64,000 nucleotides of DNA from contig NZ_SMRU01000001.1 of assembly GCF_004354015.1 (NCBI RefSeq), positions 186,001 through 250,000 on the forward strand, read 5' to 3'. Of this stretch, positions 18,051-28,700 are shown piece by piece. Position 1 is the stretch's first letter. Each line of letters starts with the position of its first letter. The stretch is from Arthrobacter terricola. GTDB taxonomy: Bacteria > Actinomycetota > Actinomycetes > Actinomycetales > Micrococcaceae. A program made the translations under genes and the position numbers. The notes below the pieces were generated by a model that ran no database searches, was not told where the DNA came from, and was given only the letters and a program-made list of their open reading frames with translations.

Positions 18051-18322
18051 TTTTTACTCCTTGCGTCGCGCCGGTTCTCAGACCGAAATGGAGCATACGG
18101 AATGAGCCTTGCGGAACGGTTGATCGGGGTGTCTCTTGACCTGCCTGGATTTTGCCAGAGCAGGCCTAAACTCCCGTGCCGCCAGCATCAGCTTCCCTTG
18201 CGGAAATAACTGCGCGGGGCAGTATGCCGCGGCACGATTGTTTACGAGGTGGTTGCAGACGCGCAGATGGCGCCATACAAACTCAATATCCTAGCATGAT
18301 TTGTGCTATGGACTGAAACGGG
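18051..18322 (-). other. Leader/promoter region of the spc unit
   Basis: There is no gene in this stretch. A TAGGAT hexamer on the minus strand near 18288-18295 is a possible -10 element; a matching -35 is weak (TTCAGT). A long 5' leader before rplN would allow S8 autoregulation, but no S8-like rRNA mimic was identified by eye. Confidence 0.4.
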
Positions 18323-18358
18323 GGAAGGCCCGCATCCCTTTCGGAATGCGGGCCTTCC
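18323..18358 (-). terminator. Terminator at the end of the S10 unit
   Basis: A perfect 13-bp stem (18323-18335 with 18346-18358) lies 42 bases after the rpsQ stop. The following minus-strand sequence (CCCGTTTCAG) has only a weak T-run. Confidence 0.7.
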
Positions 18359-18400
18359 TGATAATCCATCATCGCTGCCGGGACGAAGCCCGACGCGGGA

Positions 18401-18700
18401 TTACTTGGCCTTTTCGAGGATCTCGACCAGGCGCCACCGCTTGGTAGCGGACAGCGGACGGGTCTCAGAGATCAGGACGAGGTCGCCGATGCCGGCGCTG
18501 TTCTGCTCGTCGTGAGCCTTGACCTTCGAAGTGCGGCGAATAACCTTGCCGTACAGAGCGTGCTTCACGCGGTCTTCAACCTGGACAACGATGGTCTTTT
18601 CCATCTTGTCAGAGACTACGTAGCCGCGACGCGTCTTACGGTAACCGCGCTGTTTAGCGCTGGCTGCTGCTTCCGTCACAGTTTCCTTCTGTTCGCTCAC
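18401..18700 (-). CDS. rpsQ: 30S ribosomal protein S17
   Basis: S17 is an early 16S rRNA-binding protein. It has 99 residues, starting with GTG that overlaps the rpmC stop (GTGA). An N-terminal tail of about 17 residues precedes [22 protein letters not shown]. The core motif [19 protein letters not shown] is present. It is the last gene of the S10 unit. Confidence 0.98.
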   Translation of the reverse strand: MSEQKETVTEAAASAKQRGYRKTRRGYVVSDKMEKTIVVQVEDRVKHALYGKVIRRTSKVKAHDEQNSAGIGDLVLISETRPLSATKRWRLVEILEKAK

Positions 18701-19020
18701 TTGGCGTCCTCTCCAGCCTCAGCTTCGGCCTTTTCAGCCTTGGCTGCTGCCTTCTTGGACTTCTTTTCTTCCTTGGCTTCCACAACCGGTGCGGCAACCT
18801 CGGCACGAATGCCCAGCTCGCGCTCACGGAGAACGGTGTAGATGCGTGCGATGTCCTTCTTTACCGCGCGCAGACGACCGTGGTTCTCCAGCTGTCCGGT
18901 GGCGGACTGGAAACGCAGGTTGAACAGCTCTTCCTTGGACTTGCGGAGTTCTTCAACGAGACGCTCGTTGTCGAAACCGTCCAGCTGTGCGGGTGCGAGA
19001 TCCTTCGACCCTACTGGCAT
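18697..19020 (-). CDS. rpmC: 50S ribosomal protein L29 with long C-terminal tail
   Basis: L29 lies at the peptide exit tunnel and helps dock SRP and trigger factor. The conserved core ([20 protein letters not shown], then [19 protein letters not shown]) fills residues 20-75. The remaining 30 residues are Lys/Ala/Glu-rich ([20 protein letters not shown]), making it 107 residues against a usual 60-80. It overlaps the rpsQ start. Confidence 0.97.
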   Translation of the reverse strand: MPVGSKDLAPAQLDGFDNERLVEELRKSKEELFNLRFQSATGQLENHGRLRAVKKDIARIYTVLRERELGIRAEVAAPVVEAKEEKKSKKAAAKAEKAEAEAGEDAK

Positions 19021-19022
19021 TT

Positions 19023-19439
19023 CTATTCACCACCTTCGCGACGCACAATGCGTGCCTTCAACGGCAGCTTGTGGATTGCCAGGCGCAGTGCCTCGCGAGC
19101 TACCTCTTCATTGACACCGGCGAGTTCGAAAAGAACACGGCCCGGCTTGACGTTTGCGACCCACCATTCCGGGGAACCCTTACCGGAACCCATACGGGTT
19201 TCAGCAGGCTTCTTCGTCAGCGGACGGTCCGGGTAGATGTTGATCCAGACCTTACCGCCACGCTTGATGTGGCGGGTCATCGCGATACGGGCAGACTCGA
19301 TCTGACGGTTCGTGACGTAAGCCGGGCTCAGGGCCTGGATGCCGAACTCACCGAAAGTGACCTTGGTGCCGCCCGTAGCAGCGCCGGAACGACCCGGGTG
19401 GTGCTGCTTACGGTGCTTGACTCGACGTGGGATAAGCAT
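19023..19439 (-). CDS. rplP: 50S ribosomal protein L16
   Basis: L16 shapes the A-site tRNA pocket. It has 138 residues beginning [19 protein letters not shown] with the signature [16 protein letters not shown]. It starts directly after rpsC and ends two bases before the rpmC start. Confidence 0.98.
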   Translation of the reverse strand: MLIPRRVKHRKQHHPGRSGAATGGTKVTFGEFGIQALSPAYVTNRQIESARIAMTRHIKRGGKVWINIYPDRPLTKKPAETRMGSGKGSPEWWVANVKPGRVLFELAGVNEEVAREALRLAIHKLPLKARIVRREGGE

Positions 19440-20270
19440 TTAAGCCTGTCCTCCTTCTGCTGCAGGAGCAGCAGCTTCTGCTGCCGGAGCTTCCGCAGCA
19501 GGAGCTGCGTCGGCTGCCGGACGGTCGTTACGACGACGGCGGTCACCACGGTCAGCGCCACCCGGACGGCCCGGACGGTCGCCGGAGCGGCCGCGGGACG
19601 GTGCGGAAGCGGCCTGTGCGGCCAGTTCCTTGGCGGTCACGTCGCCCTTGTAGATCCAGACCTTCACGCCGATGCGGCCGAAGGTGGTCTTGGCTTCGTA
19701 GAAGCCGTAGTCGATGTTCGCACGCAGGGTGTGCAGGGGCACACGGCCTTCGCGGTAGAACTCCGAGCGGGACATTTCAGCGCCACCCAGGCGGCCGGAG
19801 CAAGCGATACGGATACCCTTGGCACCGGCACGCTGTGCGGACTGCATGGCCTTCTTCATCGCACGGCGGAAAGCCACGCGGGAAGTCAGCTGCTCAGCAA
19901 CGCCCTGGGCAACAAGCTGTGCTTCCATCTCGGGGTTCTTGACCTCGAGGATGTTCAGCTGGACCTGCTTGCCGGTCAGCTTTTCGAGCTCGCCGCGGAT
20001 GCGGTCTGCTTCTGCGCCGCGGCGGCCGATGACGATGCCCGGACGAGCCGTGTGGATGTCCACGCGGACGCGGTCGCGGGTGCGCTCGATTTCGACCTTG
20101 GCGATGCCGGCACGCTCCATGCCTGTGGACATGAGCTGGCGGATGCGGATGTCTTCGCGAACGAAGTCCTTGTACCGCTGGCCCGACTTGGTGCTGTCAG
20201 CAAACCAGTGCGATACGTGATCGGTGGTGATGCCGAGTCGGAACCCGTGCGGGTTTACTTTCTGTCCCAC
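19440..20270 (-). CDS. rpsC: 30S ribosomal protein S3
   Basis: S3 forms part of the mRNA entry tunnel and helicase. It starts with GTG and has 276 residues: the KH domain ([20 protein letters not shown]), the C-terminal S3 domain ([24 protein letters not shown] region), and a 60-residue low-complexity tail that is first Arg/Gly/Asp-rich and then Ala/Glu-rich. It directly follows rplV. Confidence 0.98.
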   Translation of the reverse strand: MGQKVNPHGFRLGITTDHVSHWFADSTKSGQRYKDFVREDIRIRQLMSTGMERAGIAKVEIERTRDRVRVDIHTARPGIVIGRRGAEADRIRGELEKLTGKQVQLNILEVKNPEMEAQLVAQGVAEQLTSRVAFRRAMKKAMQSAQRAGAKGIRIACSGRLGGAEMSRSEFYREGRVPLHTLRANIDYGFYEAKTTFGRIGVKVWIYKGDVTAKELAAQAASAPSRGRSGDRPGRPGGADRGDRRRRNDRPAADAAPAAEAPAAEAAAPAAEGGQA

Positions 20271-20636
20271 TTAGCGAGCCTCCTCTTTCTCCGGGGTAGC
20301 GACTACCACGGTGATGTGGCTCGTGCGCTTCTTGATCTGAAATGCACGACCCTGGGCACGCGGCTGGAACCGCTTCATGGTCGGGCCTTCATCAACAAAC
20401 GCTTCGCTGATGTAGAGGTCTCCTTCGTCAAAGGCAACGCCGTCGCGGTCCGCGAGGACGCGAGCGTTTGCCACTGCCGACTGAACTACCTTGAATACCG
20501 GCTCCGAAGCTGCCTGTTGGGCGAACTTCAGAATTGCCAGAGCCTCATTCGCTTGCTTGCCACGAACAAGGTTGACGACGCGCCGGGCCTTCATAGGCGT
20601 TACGCGGATGTGCCGCGCAATAGCCTTGGCTTCCAT
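20271..20636 (-). CDS. rplV: 50S ribosomal protein L22
   Basis: L22 lines the exit tunnel and its beta-hairpin is where macrolide-resistance changes arise. It has 121 residues with [20 protein letters not shown] at the start and the C-terminal hairpin [14 protein letters not shown] intact. It abuts rpsC and is separated by 38 bases from rpsS. Confidence 0.98.
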   Translation of the reverse strand: MEAKAIARHIRVTPMKARRVVNLVRGKQANEALAILKFAQQAASEPVFKVVQSAVANARVLADRDGVAFDEGDLYISEAFVDEGPTMKRFQPRAQGRAFQIKKRTSHITVVVATPEKEEAR

Positions 20637-20674
20637 TGCTTTCCTTCTCTCGTCTATGCCGTAAGAACGAGCGC

Positions 20675-20956
20675 CTAGCGGCGCTTGCCCTTGCGGTCGT
20701 CCTTGACATGGCCGCGGAATGTCCGCGTGGGAGCGAATTCGCCGAGCTTGTGCCCGACCATCGACTCAGTGACAAACACCGGGATGTGCTTGCGTCCGTC
20801 GTGAACGGCGATCGTGTGGCCCAGCATGTCCGGGATGATCATCGAACGACGGGACCAGGTCTTAATGACGTTCTTGGTGCCCTTTTCGTTTTCCTTGGCG
20901 ACCTTCACAAAGAGGTGCTGGTCAACGAAAGGACCTTTTTTCAGGCTGCGTGGCAT
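20675..20956 (-). CDS. rpsS: 30S ribosomal protein S19
   Basis: S19 is a head protein of the small subunit. It has 93 residues, starting [15 protein letters not shown] and containing [22 protein letters not shown], both diagnostic. It lies 12 bases after rplB. Confidence 0.98.
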   Translation of the reverse strand: MPRSLKKGPFVDQHLFVKVAKENEKGTKNVIKTWSRRSMIIPDMLGHTIAVHDGRKHIPVFVTESMVGHKLGEFAPTRTFRGHVKDDRKGKRR

Positions 20957-20968
20957 GTGTCCAGGCTC

Positions 20969-21808
20969 CTATCGCTTGTTCTTGCCAGTACGACGGCGAC
21001 GAACAATAAGCTTGTCGCTCTCTTTGTTGGGGCGGCGGGTACGGCCCTCGGGCTTGCCGTTCGGGTTGACCGGGTGGCGACCACCGGAAGTCTTACCTTC
21101 ACCACCACCGTGCGGGTGGTCAACCGGGTTCATCGCGACACCACGGACGGTCGGGCGGACGCCCTTCCAGCGCATACGGCCGGCCTTGCCCCAGTTGATG
21201 TTCGACTGCTCGGCGTTGCCGACCTCGCCGACGGTTGCGCGGCAGCGCACGTCAACGTTGCGGATTTCACCGGAGGGCAGGCGCAGCTGCGCGAAACGGC
21301 CTTCCTTGGCGACGAGCTGAACGGAAGCACCAGCGGAACGGGCCATCTTGGCGCCGCCACCCGGACGCAGTTCAACTGCGTGGATAACGGTACCGACGGG
21401 GATGTTGCGCAGGGGCAGGTTGTTGCCCGGCTTGATGTCGGCGTCGGGGCCGGCCTCGACGAAGTCGCCCTGGGCGAGCTTGTTCGGGGCGATGATGTAA
21501 CGCTTGGTGCCATCAACGTAGTGCAGGAGGGCGATGCGAGCCGTACGGTTCGGATCGTACTCGATTTCGGCAACGCGGGCGTTGATGCCGTCCTTGTCGT
21601 GGCGACGGAAGTCGATCAGACGGTACTGGCGCTTGTGCCCGCCACCCTTGTGACGGGTGGTGATCTTACCGGAGTTGTTACGGCCGCCGGTCTTGTGCAG
21701 CGGACGCAGCAGCGACTTTTCCGGAGTCGATCGCGTGATTTCAGCGAAGTCGGCTACGCTCGAGCCGCGGCGGCCCGGCGTAGTCGGCTTGTATTTACGG
21801 ATTCCCAT
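20969..21808 (-). CDS. rplB: 50S ribosomal protein L2
   Basis: L2 is essential for subunit joining and the peptidyl transferase centre. It has 279 residues. [17 protein letters not shown] opens it and the catalytic-centre loop with the conserved His ([19 protein letters not shown]) is intact. Confidence 0.98.
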   Translation of the reverse strand: MGIRKYKPTTPGRRGSSVADFAEITRSTPEKSLLRPLHKTGGRNNSGKITTRHKGGGHKRQYRLIDFRRHDKDGINARVAEIEYDPNRTARIALLHYVDGTKRYIIAPNKLAQGDFVEAGPDADIKPGNNLPLRNIPVGTVIHAVELRPGGGAKMARSAGASVQLVAKEGRFAQLRLPSGEIRNVDVRCRATVGEVGNAEQSNINWGKAGRMRWKGVRPTVRGVAMNPVDHPHGGGEGKTSGGRHPVNPNGKPEGRTRRPNKESDKLIVRRRRTGKNKR

Positions 21809-21837
21809 AATTCATTTCCTCGTTAAAGTGGTCTCCG

Positions 21838-22143
21838 CTACGCGAGCGGACCGCCGAAGATGTCGATTGTGCCTTCTTTGAGGGTGACAATTGCACGCTT
21901 GGTGCTCTTGCGCTGTCCCCAGCCGAATTTGGTGCGCTTGCGCTTACCGGCACGGTTGATGGTGTTGATCGTTTCGACCTTGACGGAGAAGATCTTCTCC
22001 ACGGCCAGTTTGATCTCGGTCTTGTTCGAGCGGGGGTCCACCAGGAAGGTGTACTTGCCCTCGTCGATCAGGCCGTAGCTCTTTTCCGAAACGACAGGTG
22101 CGATGATGACGTCGCGGGGGTCTTTGATGGTGGCTGCACTCAC
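21838..22143 (-). CDS. rplW: 50S ribosomal protein L23
   Basis: L23 is the exit-site docking point for trigger factor and SRP. It has 101 residues with a GTG start overlapping the rplD stop (GTGA). [21 protein letters not shown] and the rRNA-binding loop [16 protein letters not shown] are present. Confidence 0.98.
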   Translation of the reverse strand: MSAATIKDPRDVIIAPVVSEKSYGLIDEGKYTFLVDPRSNKTEIKLAVEKIFSVKVETINTINRAGKRKRTKFGWGQRKSTKRAIVTLKEGTIDIFGGPLA

Positions 22144-22757
22144 TTGGCATCCTCCTCGTTCTTTGCCTTGTCAGCGATGAAAGCCTCGAAAGCTGCCTTG
22201 GTGAAGACCACGTCGTCGGAAACCAGCACGTCGTAGGTGTTCAGCTGGTCTGCGTAGAGAACGTGAACTTCCGCGAGGTTGCGCACGGACAGTGCGGCAA
22301 CATCGTTGGCGCGCTCGATGACGACGAGCAGGTTCTTGCGCTCGGAAACCGAACGCAGCGACGCCAGGGCCTCCTTGGAGGACGGCTTGGTGCCGGCAAC
22401 CAGTTCGGAGATGACGTGGATGCGGCCGTTGCGGGCGCGGTCAGACAGGGCGCCACGCAGGGCAGCAGCCTTCATCTTCTTGGGGGTGCGCTGGCTGTAG
22501 TCACGCGGGGTCGGGCCGTGGACGATGCCACCACCGGTCATGTGCGGAGCACGGATGGAACCCTGGCGGGCGCGACCGGTGCCCTTCTGCTTGAACGGCT
22601 TGCGGCCTGCACCGGAAACCTCGGCGCGGGTCTTGGTCTTGTGGGTACCCTGGCGAGCAGCAGCGAGCTGTGCGACGACGACCTGGTGCAGCAGCGGCAC
22701 GTTGGTCTGGACGTCGAAGATCTCTGCAGGCAGGTCTACCTTGACAGTGCTAGTCAT
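22140..22757 (-). CDS. rplD: 50S ribosomal protein L4
   Basis: L4 reaches into the exit tunnel and in some bacteria represses the S10 operon. It has 205 residues with the extended loop ([20 protein letters not shown]) and [15 protein letters not shown] motif intact. It starts four bases after rplC. Confidence 0.98.
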   Translation of the reverse strand: MTSTVKVDLPAEIFDVQTNVPLLHQVVVAQLAAARQGTHKTKTRAEVSGAGRKPFKQKGTGRARQGSIRAPHMTGGGIVHGPTPRDYSQRTPKKMKAAALRGALSDRARNGRIHVISELVAGTKPSSKEALASLRSVSERKNLLVVIERANDVAALSVRNLAEVHVLYADQLNTYDVLVSDDVVFTKAAFEAFIADKAKNEEDAK

Positions 22758-22761
22758 TGAA

Positions 22762-23412
22762 CTAGGCTCCCTTCACGGCGGTGCGTACGAGGACGACCTG
22801 GCCGCGGGCACCGGGAACGGCACCCTTGATAAGGAGCAGCGACTTCTCGACGTCAACTGCGTGAACGGTGAGGTTCAGCGTGGTGTGACGTACTGCGCCC
22901 ATGCGGCCGGCCATTTTCAGACCCTTGAAGACGCGGCTCGGGGTGGATGCGCCACCGATGGAACCGGGCTTGCGGTGGTTCTTGTGCGCACCGTGGGAGG
23001 CTCCTACACCGGAGAAGCCGTGGCGCTTCATGACACCGGCGAAGCCCTTACCCTTGCTGGTACCGACGACGTCGATCTTCTGGCCGGCTTCGAAGAGCTC
23101 AACAGAAAGCTCCTGGCCCAGCTCGTAGGACGCGGCGTCGGCGGTGCGCAGTTCGACGACGTGGCGGCGGGGGGTTACGCCAGCCTTTTCAAAGTGACCA
23201 GCCAGCGGCTTGGTGACCTTGCGGGGATCGATCTGGCCGTAGCCGATCTGGACGGCGACGTATCCGTCGGATTCTGCGTTGCGCAGCTGGGTGACGACGT
23301 TGGAGTCAGCCTGGACGACAGTGACGGGGATGAGCTTGTTGTTCTCGTCCCAGACCTGGGTCATGCCGAGCTTCGTGCCCAGCAGGCCCTTGACATTACG
23401 GGTTGCGGTCAT
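22762..23412 (-). CDS. rplC: 50S ribosomal protein L3
   Basis: L3 starts 50S assembly and approaches the peptidyl transferase centre. It has 216 residues: [16 protein letters not shown] at the N terminus and the glutamine-methylation-loop region [16 protein letters not shown]. It lies 19 bases after rpsJ. Confidence 0.98.
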   Translation of the reverse strand: MTATRNVKGLLGTKLGMTQVWDENNKLIPVTVVQADSNVVTQLRNAESDGYVAVQIGYGQIDPRKVTKPLAGHFEKAGVTPRRHVVELRTADAASYELGQELSVELFEAGQKIDVVGTSKGKGFAGVMKRHGFSGVGASHGAHKNHRKPGSIGGASTPSRVFKGLKMAGRMGAVRHTTLNLTVHAVDVEKSLLLIKGAVPGARGQVVLVRTAVKGA

Positions 23413-23431
23413 AGTTATCTCAGCACCTCCC

Positions 23432-23740
23432 TTAGAGCTTGATTTCGATGTTCACGTCGGCCGGCAGGTCGAGACGCATGAGCGAGTCAACAGCCTTGGG
23501 CGTGGGGTCGATGATGTCGATCAGACGCTTGTGAGTACGCATTTCGAAGTGCTCACGGCTGTCCTTGTACTTGTGGGGAGAGCGGATAACGCAGTACACG
23601 TTCTTCTCCGTCGGAAGCGGGACGGGGCCCACTACCGTTGCGCCTGCGCGCGTGACCGTCTCAACGATCTTCCGCGCTGAAACATCAATGACCTCGTGGT
23701 CATATGACTTCAGCCGGATGCGGATTTTTTGTCCCGCCAT
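23432..23740 (-). CDS. rpsJ: 30S ribosomal protein S10 (NusE)
   Basis: S10 is a ribosomal head protein that also links NusG to the ribosome. The start at 23740 ([16 protein letters not shown]) gives the standard 102 residues; an upstream in-frame start adds non-homologous sequence. It is the first gene of the S10 unit. Confidence 0.98.
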
Positions 23741-24128
23741 GTCGCCTGACTCTCTTTCAGTCTTTGCTGCCCCCGGTTGAGGGCTGCCCTGTTCACTTAC
23801 ATGTTGCATGTGGCTGCCGAAGCATTTGAAGTAGTACTACCACCCGCCGCACAAGCTGAATCCGGATAATCCGGGTTCCTCAACCTGTCGGCGCCACCGA
23901 CCCCCGCGGTCGGGCGTGTCGCGCATTTCACGCAAAATCGTCCGCATTCCTTTGGGGATCTGGGTTATGTTTGGGCTTCAGCTTGGACCCTGACACCCGG
24001 CATTATCCGGATCGGGACGCGAAGAAGCGCTTGAACAACTCACCTAGTATGCCGGAAAACGGCGGCAGACGCCAATCGGGCCCTTTCGGGGCATTGCCAT
24101 GTGCCGCAACCGTCTGGATGATAGGTGA
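23741..24128. promoter_or_regulatory. Divergent promoter/leader region between rpsJ and the beta-glucosidase
   Basis: There is no gene in these 388 bases. Visible elements are an odd palindrome CCGGAT-A-ATCCGG at 23862-23874, an inverted copy of its 11-base flank (ATTATCCGGAT at 24002-24012), and a small palindrome ACATG-TTG-CATGT at 23799-23811 in the rpsJ leader. A TAGTAC hexamer on the minus strand near 23832 is a possible -10, but no good -35 was found. Confidence 0.45.
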
Positions 24129-25574
24129 ATGACCGTCCAAGATGCTGCCGAAGTGGAGGATCTTGCGGGCCGCATCCGTCCCGGCTTCACGTTGGGCGTC
24201 GCCGCGGCGGCCTTTCAAATCGAAGGCGCACTCACCGCGGACGGACGGGGTCCGTCCAGTTGGGATGCTTTCGCCGAAAAGCCCGGCGCGATCCTCGATG
24301 GCCATTCGCCCGCAATCGCTTGTGACCACTATAACCGCAGCGATGAGGACATCGCGCTCATGCGGGAGCTCGGTGTCGATTCGTACCGCTTCTCGCTTTC
24401 CTGGCCGCGGATCCAGCCAGGTGGGAAGGGGCCCATCAACCAGCAGGGCCTAGACTTCTATGATCGCCTGGTGGACAAGCTCCTGAAGGCCGGGATTTCA
24501 CCGATGGTGACCCTGTACCACTGGGACACTCCCCTGCCGTTGGAGCACGACGGCGGCTGGCTGATTCGGGCGACCGCCGAACGGTTCGCGGAATACGCCG
24601 CTGCCGCAGCCGCACGGCTCGGGGATCGCGTCGCCCAATGGGTCACCTTGAACGAACCCGTCTCGGTTGCGCTGCAAGGATACGCCCTCGGCGTCCATGC
24701 TCCCGGCAGGCGCCTGCTCTTCGATGCCCTTCCCGCGGCCCACCATCAGCTTCTGGGGCACGGGCTGGCCGTCCAGGCCCTTCGCGCCGCCAAGGTGGTG
24801 GGAAGCATAGGCGTGGCGAACATGCACTCTCCTGTGCGTCCGGCGAGCAAGCGGCTCAAGGATGGGCTGATGGCGAGAGCCTTCGACCTCATCCTCAACC
24901 GCGTGTACGCCGATCCCATTCTTCTTGGCCGGTACCCCAAGCCTCCACTGCCTGTGAAACCATGGTTCAAGGCCCTGGGCAAGGTCCCGGAAAAGGACCT
25001 CAAGACCATCCACCAGCCCTTGGACTTCTACGGAGTGAACTACTACTACCCGGCGAAGGTCGCCTCCGGCCAGGGTGACGGCACCACCTTGACTATCCAC
25101 TCCGACGTCATGGCCAAGCTGCCGTTCCACCTTGCGAATTTCCCTGAGTACGAAACCACGGGATTTGGCTGGCCTGTCGCGCCCGAGCATCTCGGCATCC
25201 TGCTGAGGGAACTCAAGGACAGGTACGGGGCATCCTTGCCGCCCTTGTTCATCACTGAAAGCGGAGCGAGCTTTCCGGAACCGGAACATGCCGCGGGCCC
25301 GGTTCACGACCCCGACCGGATCAGCTACCTGGCGTCACACCTCGGCCAAGCATTGCGGGCGACAGCCCCCGGCGGGATCGCACATGACGTGGAACTCCTG
25401 GGCTACTACGTGTGGACGCTGCTGGATAACTTCGAATGGGCCGCGGGGTACTCACAGCGGTTCGGCTTGGTCCACGTGGACTTCGATACCCTCGAAAGAA
25501 CGCCCAAGGATTCGTTCTACTGGTACCAATCCCTCAGCAGGGCACGCCGAATTAGGCGCGACCGGGAACTGTGA
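24129..25574 (+). CDS. Glycoside hydrolase family 1 beta-glucosidase
   Basis: This retaining beta-glycosidase of 481 residues lacks a signal peptide, so it acts on sugars in the cytoplasm. The GH1 substrate Gln/His motifs FQIEGA and YHWDTPLPLE, acid/base Glu176 in TLNEP, and nucleophile Glu377 in ITESGAS are visible; the usual ENG is ESG here (Asn to Ser beside the nucleophile). The C-terminal WTLLDNFEWAAGYSQRFGLVHVD is typical. It is a single gene with a short-spaced AGGTG site. Substrate could be cellobiose-like or aryl-glucosides. Confidence 0.95.
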   Translation: MTVQDAAEVEDLAGRIRPGFTLGVAAAAFQIEGALTADGRGPSSWDAFAEKPGAILDGHSPAIACDHYNRSDEDIALMRELGVDSYRFSLSWPRIQPGGKGPINQQGLDFYDRLVDKLLKAGISPMVTLYHWDTPLPLEHDGGWLIRATAERFAEYAAAAAARLGDRVAQWVTLNEPVSVALQGYALGVHAPGRRLLFDALPAAHHQLLGHGLAVQALRAAKVVGSIGVANMHSPVRPASKRLKDGLMARAFDLILNRVYADPILLGRYPKPPLPVKPWFKALGKVPEKDLKTIHQPLDFYGVNYYYPAKVASGQGDGTTLTIHSDVMAKLPFHLANFPEYETTGFGWPVAPEHLGILLRELKDRYGASLPPLFITESGASFPEPEHAAGPVHDPDRISYLASHLGQALRATAPGGIAHDVELLGYYVWTLLDNFEWAAGYSQRFGLVHVDFDTLERTPKDSFYWYQSLSRARRIRRDREL

Positions 25575-25637
25575 ACTTCGGGAACCCGGCGTCTTCGAAA
25601 GTCGGGCACCGTCGGTTTGTAGACCGGCCGTGCTAAA

Positions 25638-25763
25638 TCAGTTGTTCTTGTTTGCCCGATTGATTCTCTTGGCGCGTTCGATCTCGCGGCGGAAGTATTT
25701 CTTGCCCCACAGGACTGCCGCCACCACCACAACCGCGACAATGAGTAAAACCAGCCACCCCAT
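25638..25763 (-). CDS. Single-pass 41-residue membrane micro-protein
   Basis: This short reading frame has an excellent ribosome binding site (AAAGGAGGG, seven bases before ATG 25763). It encodes MGWLVLLIVAVVVVAAVLW, one transmembrane helix at residues 2-19, then a strongly basic tail (GKKYFRREIERAKRINRANK). It starts 30 bases after the stop of the giant membrane protein on the same strand and so is probably co-transcribed with it. No family was recognised. Membrane position is predicted; a small stabilising or accessory subunit of the large protein is one idea. Confidence 0.8.
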   Translation of the reverse strand: MGWLVLLIVAVVVVAAVLWGKKYFRREIERAKRINRANKNN

Positions 25764-25793
25764 GACGTCACCCTCCTTTAAGAAGCAACGCTA

Positions 25794-28700
25794 TCAGGGC
25801 GCGGTCCGGTTGAGCCGCCAGACGGCCAACACAATCAGCGTAAGCGCGACGAGCGCGAGCATCGCGAATGCGTATGAGCGCAGTGCCCACATGACGCTGA
25901 GGGCGACTCCCGAGGCTCCCCACCAGACAAACAGGCGCTCCGACGCCAAGAGTCCAGCCAGCAGAATGGAGGCGAACCCGAGCAGGACCCACAGTTGCGG
26001 CAACGCCGAGCCGGTGTATTCGGCGCCGACAAGCAAGCCGTCCGAAGAAATCGAGCCCTGAAATATTGAATTCGGAACAATCAAGTACACGCTGCTGATG
26101 GACAACAAACCGGCTGCTATGCCCCACCTGATTTTCCCGTCGCCGGAGTTCCCCGCGAAATAGCGCACCCCTGCCAAAACGGCTGCGAGAACAACGAACC
26201 ATTGCATCACCCAGAACAACTCCGGCGTGGCTCCGTGCCCGAAAAGGAGTGCCCATTGGGCAGCTGCGAGCACCATGGTCGAACCGATCTCGAAGCATGC
26301 CAGCCTCAGTCCGGGCGGAACCTCCACTACCGAGACAACCACCGCCGCGGCCAGCAGGCCAGCGCCGGCAAGGGCGGTCTCGTCGTGCCAGAGTGCCATG
26401 GCCGCGGCCAATGCCACTCCCCCGCCAGCCGTGATTGCGAGAGGCATCCTCCGCCACGGCTCCGTGCGGATGCCCCGGATCCGGGACCAACGCAGGCCAT
26501 AAAGGACTACGGCTGAGCCAACGCAACCAAGCAGCCACGGGAGGAATGCGCGCCATGGATCCAAAGCCTCCGGGACGATCGAACGGGCGACGATCGTCGC
26601 GCCGATAGCTGCCGCGGGCGAAGCGATGGCGTAGAAGCCCGGCATGCCCTCAAGATGGGAGGCGGCAAAGCACACGACAGCCAGGACAAGCCAAGCGATG
26701 CCTAGGATCCGATGCGATGCATCTACAGCGAGCAGGCCCCCGGCCAAGGTCGACGAGAAGGCGGCTACCAGCCAGAACCATCGTTCGGGATTGGCTTGTC
26801 CCGGCTGCACAAGCAGCCTGCAGGACGTCGCCAAAAGAGCCAAAGCCAGCAGCACCAACGGAACTTGGCTTTCGGTCAGAAGAGGCTCTGCCAGCCAGGT
26901 ATGTGCGGGAAAGACAAAAGCCGGGCCTGCCAATGTAACCATCGCAATCGCCGCGGGAACCATGAAGTAAACGGCACCGCGAGCCGCGAACACCCGCTGC
27001 GCCACGACTGCGGCTACCAGGAGCAAGGCCAACTCGAGCTGCAGGACCCAGCGCCCGCCGTCGTCGGAACCCTGCTGCGCAAGATAAGTGACGGGCAAAA
27101 CAGCTTGCGCAGTAAGCGTCACCCACAGTGCTGCCTGTTGGAACGGAAGCTCGTGGAGTCGCCTCCGGACAAGCCAACGGACGATGTGCTGTGCCACCAA
27201 CACGCCGGCGAAGGTCAATGACGCCACGGTAGCGGAAGCGCCGGAATCGCGTACGGCCACCGCCACCAGGACTGTCGAGAGTGCTCGGGCCGCAATGAAG
27301 TACGCGCCCTTCGCCATCCGTCCGGAAGCTGCGGCCACCATAACGGCACTGAAAACCACGAAAACTGCGAGCACCAACTCGAGGTCGTGGACGTGGCCGC
27401 CGCGCATTACCGCCAGGATCGCCAACGCTGCCGGTGCGAGGACCGCCGAAAGGCCTTCCGTCCGCAGTATGAAAGCGGAACCCGCAGTTGAAATCGCCAG
27501 GACGATGGACAGCGCAGCGCCCTGCCAGCTGCCTGCGGGGATGGCTCCGAAGAAGTCCTGCGCGATGCTCAGGACAGCGAGCGAACCTGCCATGAACGAC
27601 AGCACCACTGCGGCTTCCACGGTGGCAAGTGCGCGGTCCGCCCCGCGGAGCGCTCCGATCAGCGGCACCACAAGTTGGAGGCCGAGGGCGGCGAAAACGA
27701 CGACGGCGAGTTGGACCTTCTCGCCCGCGAGCACCACCCCTCCACCGTCCTGCAGCAATTGCAGGTAGCCGGTTCCGGCAAGCACGGTAAGCAGGAATCG
27801 CGCAGCCCACCAATAGGCACGGCGCTTCACGTCCCGTGGTAGCCGCGGCGCCTGAATGACGAAGTACAGCACCGCGACAAGCAAGACTATGTTGCCCAGG
27901 GCCAGCCGCTCCGCGCTGAAGGAAAGCAGTAATGCCCATCCGAAGGCAAGCGGTGCAAGCAACTCGATCATTGCCGCGAAGCGCGATGAAGTCGCAGATC
28001 CTAGCGGGAAAAGCACCCAGCAAGCCGTCGCGGCCCCGAGAACCTGGACCAGAGTCCCCGCAGCTGTCATTGGTCGGCCCGGAACGGCTTCGATCAGGAA
28101 GAGGACAGGAAGTACTGCCATGCCCGCGGCCGCAAAAGCCGTGATGCAAACGCCCGGCGCAATGGTCCTGATCCCTGCACGGATCAGCCCCGCTTCCAAC
28201 AGTAGCTGCGACGTCGCGGCTCCGATGAGGGCAAGAATCACCGCGGCGCTGCGATCCGGGCTTTCCGTCAGGGCGCCCGCTGCTACGGCCGGAACCGCGA
28301 GGGAAAGGGCAATGCGGCCGGCCAAAACGAAGCTCCTCGCTGTCACTCCTTCGGACCGCCACGCCCTGAGGAACGACGACCCGCCCGCGAAGGCAAGCAA
28401 TGCCGCCGTCGTCCACCCTCCTACTTCGTCAAGAAACGGAACGGCCACCGCGAGAGCAATCACCGGTAACCATTCCGCGAAGCCGCCGATCCTCCATCCA
28501 AGCAGCACGCCACACACCAAAGCCACAAAGAGGGGCGCGCCAGGTGGCATATCCGAGTGGCGGGCCACGATAGCCCACACTGCAGCAAAGGAAACCACCA
28601 ATTGCACCGCGAAGCAGACGAGCGCATCAACCCTCCAACGCGAAAGCCCGTCCCGCCCCTCGGGTTCCGGGAACCAAACACCGAGGCGCTTGCCCTCGAA

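Noticed and set aside
18100..18320. Possible S14 (rpsN) or other small gene in the rpsQ-rplN gap
   Set aside because: No frame with S14 motifs or a ribosome binding site was found.
24003..24329. A minus-strand frame upstream of and over the beta-glucosidase start
   Set aside because: It overlaps the GH1 N terminus antisense, lacks a ribosome binding site and has no recognisable domain.
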